Positions 62,265 to 64,000 of a stretch of 64,000 bases of DNA are shown here, in pieces. Source of the DNA: Marivivens sp. (lineage in GTDB: Bacteria > Pseudomonadota > Alphaproteobacteria > Rhodobacterales > Rhodobacteraceae); the NCBI GenBank assembly GCA_024642115.1, contig JAHEBU010000001.1, forward strand, positions 310,001 to 374,000, read 5' to 3'. A model generated the notes under the pieces. The model ran no database searches and was not told the DNA's origin. It saw only the letters and a list, made by a program, of their open reading frames with translations. Every line of letters starts with the position of its first letter. Position 1 is the stretch's first letter. A program made the position numbers and the translations under genes.

Positions 62265-62297
62265 TTTGACCGGATAGAGCAAATCCATCCGGTCAAA
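62265..62297. promoter_or_regulatory. inverted repeat between creatinase and L,D-transpeptidase genes
   Basis: TTTGACCGGAT at 62265-62275 and its exact complement ATCCGGTCAAA at 62287-62297 are separated by 11 bases. It starts 30 bases after the creatinase stop and ends 41 bases before the L,D-transpeptidase start. Either a terminator without a clear T-tract or an operator. Confidence 0.6.
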
Positions 62298-62326
62298 CTT
62301 GGTTGCACTGTGGCGGTTTTGGGCGG

Positions 62327-63532
62327 TTAGCCGACGACGTTGAAATCGGGGCCATAGGGGTATTTGGTGATATCCTCGTTGCCATCTTCGGTGATGATCA
62401 GAATATCGTGTTCGCGGTATCCGCCCGCGCCCGGCTGGCCTTCGGGCAGGGTCAGCATCGGTTCCATGCTGATGACCATGCCGGGCTCCAGCACCGTGTC
62501 GATATCCTCGCGCAGCTCCAGCCCCGCCTCGCGGCCATAATAATGGGACAAAACGCCGAACGAATGGCCATAGCCAAAGGTGCGGTATTGCAGAACCTGC
62601 CGTTCCTCGAAAAACACGTTCAGCTTTTGTGTCACCTCGGCACAGGACGCACCGGGTTTGAGCAAGGACATGCCGTATTCGTGGGCGGCCACGTTGATGT
62701 CCCAGATGTGACGGGACGCAGGATCAACCTCGCCCACGAACAACGTCCGCTCCAGTGCGGTATAATACCCCGAAATCATCGGGAACGTATTCAGAGACAG
62801 GATATCGCCGCGCTGCAATTTCCGCGCCGTAACAGGGTTATGCGCCCCATCGGTGTTGATCCCCGACTGGAACCAGACCCAGGTGTCGCGGTATTCGGCA
62901 TCGGGGAATCGCTTGGCAATCTCCAGCTCCATCGCATCGCGGCCTGCCATGGCGACGTCAATCTCGCGGACACCTTCGCGAATGGCGTCCTTGATCGCAT
63001 AGCCGCCCACGTCGGCCACATTTGCGCCGTGCCGGATCAATTCGATCTCGGCGGCGGATTTATGCATCCGCTGCTTCATGGCCGCGACGGAAATATCGAC
63101 GCGGGACTTGGGCGCGAGAAACGCATCAAGCTTCTGGCTCTGCACCATCGTCAGGTGATCCGCCTCGTACCCAATCACCTTGCCGGGGCCTGTGACCGAC
63201 AGAATGGCCCGCCAGTAATTGTCGCGCTGCCAGTCGGTATAGGTGATGTTGTCGCCATGGCAGCGGCGCCACGGCTGGGCGGCGTCAATGCCTGCGCTGA
63301 TGGTGACGCTTTCTGTCTGCGTCACGACCAGACCGTAAGGGCGGCCGAACGAGCAATACAAAAAGCCCGAATAATAGGCGATGCCATGCATCGAGGTGAA
63401 AATCGCGGCCTCGACACCATGCTCGGCCATGATCGCGCGCAGCCCTTTCAGGCGGGCGTCATATTCGGCAGGGGCAAAGGGCAACACCCGGTCGCCCTGA
63501 TGAAACCGATACTGCTGGGGACGTTCCGTCAT
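62327..63532 (-). CDS. creatinase (creatine amidinohydrolase)
   Basis: A 401-residue M24-fold protein that hydrolyses creatine to sarcosine and urea. It resembles Pseudomonas putida creatinase along its whole length, with YYSGFLYCSFGRPYGLVVT, DNITYTDWQRDNYW, WVWFQSGINTDGAHNPVT, with the catalytic His231, FGYGHSFGVLSHYYGREAGLELREDIDTVLEPGMVISMEPM and a final KYPYGPDFNVV. It uses no metal, unlike M24 aminopeptidases. The start is the ATG at 63532. Sarcosine may be handled by other enzymes not in the window. Confidence 0.94.
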   Translation of the reverse strand: MTERPQQYRFHQGDRVLPFAPAEYDARLKGLRAIMAEHGVEAAIFTSMHGIAYYSGFLYCSFGRPYGLVVTQTESVTISAGIDAAQPWRRCHGDNITYTDWQRDNYWRAILSVTGPGKVIGYEADHLTMVQSQKLDAFLAPKSRVDISVAAMKQRMHKSAAEIELIRHGANVADVGGYAIKDAIREGVREIDVAMAGRDAMELEIAKRFPDAEYRDTWVWFQSGINTDGAHNPVTARKLQRGDILSLNTFPMISGYYTALERTLFVGEVDPASRHIWDINVAAHEYGMSLLKPGASCAEVTQKLNVFFEERQVLQYRTFGYGHSFGVLSHYYGREAGLELREDIDTVLEPGMVISMEPMLTLPEGQPGAGGYREHDILIITEDGNEDITKYPYGPDFNVVG

Positions 63533-63706
63533 GATCTCAGACCTCCAAAGGGTCCGGGCAACAGCCAAGGGACCCCGAAAGATCCCGGCGTACAGGACGA
63601 CAGCGATTGTCAGATCGCAAGCGGCGGGGCAGTGGCCCCGGTGACGACGCCATCGTCACGGCTCGACCGCAGGATTACGCCCGCCCGGACATTCCGGCAA
63701 GGGGGT

Positions 63707-64000
63707 TCAGACTGACCGGGTAATCCCGCCATCCACCCGGATATTCTGCCCGGTGATATAGGCCCCGCCGTCCGACACCAGAAAGGCGACGGTCGCGGCA
63801 ATCTCGGCCACGGTGCCATAGCGACCCATAGGGATTCGTGCGCGGAATTCCGGCTTTTCCGGCAGGCTGTCGATGAACCCGGGCAGGACGTTATTGATGC
63901 GAATCCCCTTGGGCGCATATTGATCGGCATAGAGCTTGGTGAACGCCGCCAGACCCGCCCGCGCCACGCCCGACGTCGGAAATACCGGGTCGGGTTCAAA
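63707..64000 (-). CDS. SDR family oxidoreductase, C-terminal part, with altered active site
   Basis: The last 97 codons of a short-chain dehydrogenase; the start is beyond the window end. The C-terminal pattern (GLAAFTKLYADQYAPKGIRINNVLPGFIDS, RIPMGRYGTVAEIAATVAFLVSDGGAYITGQNIRVDGGITRSV) is typical. Where YxxxK is expected, the sequence reads SGVAR (within PTSGVARAGLAAF), so the catalytic Tyr and Lys appear to be Ser and Arg. It lies 175 bases upstream of creatinase on the same strand. Confidence 0.88.
   Translation of the reverse strand, partial: FEPDPVFPTSGVARAGLAAFTKLYADQYAPKGIRINNVLPGFIDSLPEKPEFRARIPMGRYGTVAEIAATVAFLVSDGGAYITGQNIRVDGGITRSV

Overview
The window reads as a chromosomal stretch of an alphaproteobacterium of the Rhodobacteraceae (roseobacter group). 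Reasons: a complete sdhCDAB cluster and a mdh/sucC/sucD/sucA/sucB/lpd cluster with small exported proteins threaded between the enzymes; crotonyl-CoA carboxylase/reductase, ethylmalonyl-CoA mutase, mesaconyl-CoA hydratase and (3S)-malyl-CoA thioesterase (ethylmalonyl-CoA pathway); a LuxI/LuxR pair; an H-NS/HvrA-like protein; TIGR02186, TIGR02300, DUF1989, DUF1523 and DUF4173 families. A two-domain ALDH16-type aldehyde dehydrogenase suggests something close to Loktanella/Yoonia, but genus is inference. No phage, transposase, CRISPR array or rRNA was seen; there is one tRNA-Ala(GGC). No gene-free stretch exceeds about 210 bases.

Layout. 1-5.0 kb: end of a TauE/SafE permease plus TIGR02186, an SDR and a RecD-like helicase, then luxI, luxR and a short ORF overlapping luxR. 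5.2-10.6 kb: ccrA, a lipoprotein, an acyltransferase, and divergently ecm. 10.7-13.7 kb: H-NS-like protein, deoD, aldo/keto reductase, DUF1989 protein. 13.8-18.2 kb (minus): sdhC-sdhD-sdhA-three small lipoprotein/exported genes-sdhB. 18.4-21.4 kb (minus): mcl2-nnrU-DUF1737-mch-exported protein. 21.6-25.5 kb: small exported protein, duplicated PRC-barrel protein, TauE permease, mdh, small membrane protein. 25.7-38.5 kb (plus): pepT, methyltransferase, then sucC-3 exported proteins-sucD-exported protein-sucA-sucB-3 small genes-lpd. 38.5-45 kb: REP-flanked small gene, GntR regulator, M48-type peptidase, TIGR02300, tRNA-Ala, alpha-glucosidase, FAD oxidoreductase, NAD epimerase-like enzyme. 45-48.3 kb (minus): DUF4173 membrane protein, response regulator, histidine kinase. 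48.3-53.5 kb: rpe, AraC regulator, deoC, ALDH16. 53.6-60.9 kb (minus): eight-gene cluster of unknown function around an AAA+ ATPase. 61-64 kb: cupin, L,D-transpeptidase, creatinase, partial SDR.

How it works together. The core is central carbon metabolism: the TCA segment from 2-oxoglutarate to malate to oxaloacetate, plus four ethylmalonyl-CoA pathway steps that let the cell grow on acetyl-CoA substrates and feed succinyl-CoA, malate and glyoxylate back into the cycle. Both TCA operons carry upstream the same unusual signal: two copies of the palindrome TGTGATCACA exactly 21 bp apart, likely a shared operator. The deoC-ALDH16 pair (deoxyribose catabolism) is preceded by a perfect match to the RutR consensus. 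Two families of short intergenic repeats recur, one of which repeatedly supplies or abuts stop codons.

The least explained block is the 53.6-60.9 kb cluster (AAA+ ATPase, coiled-coil protein, several membrane proteins, three unassigned proteins), the best candidate for an undescribed system. All family assignments are from reading the sequence and memory of families; no searches were run.
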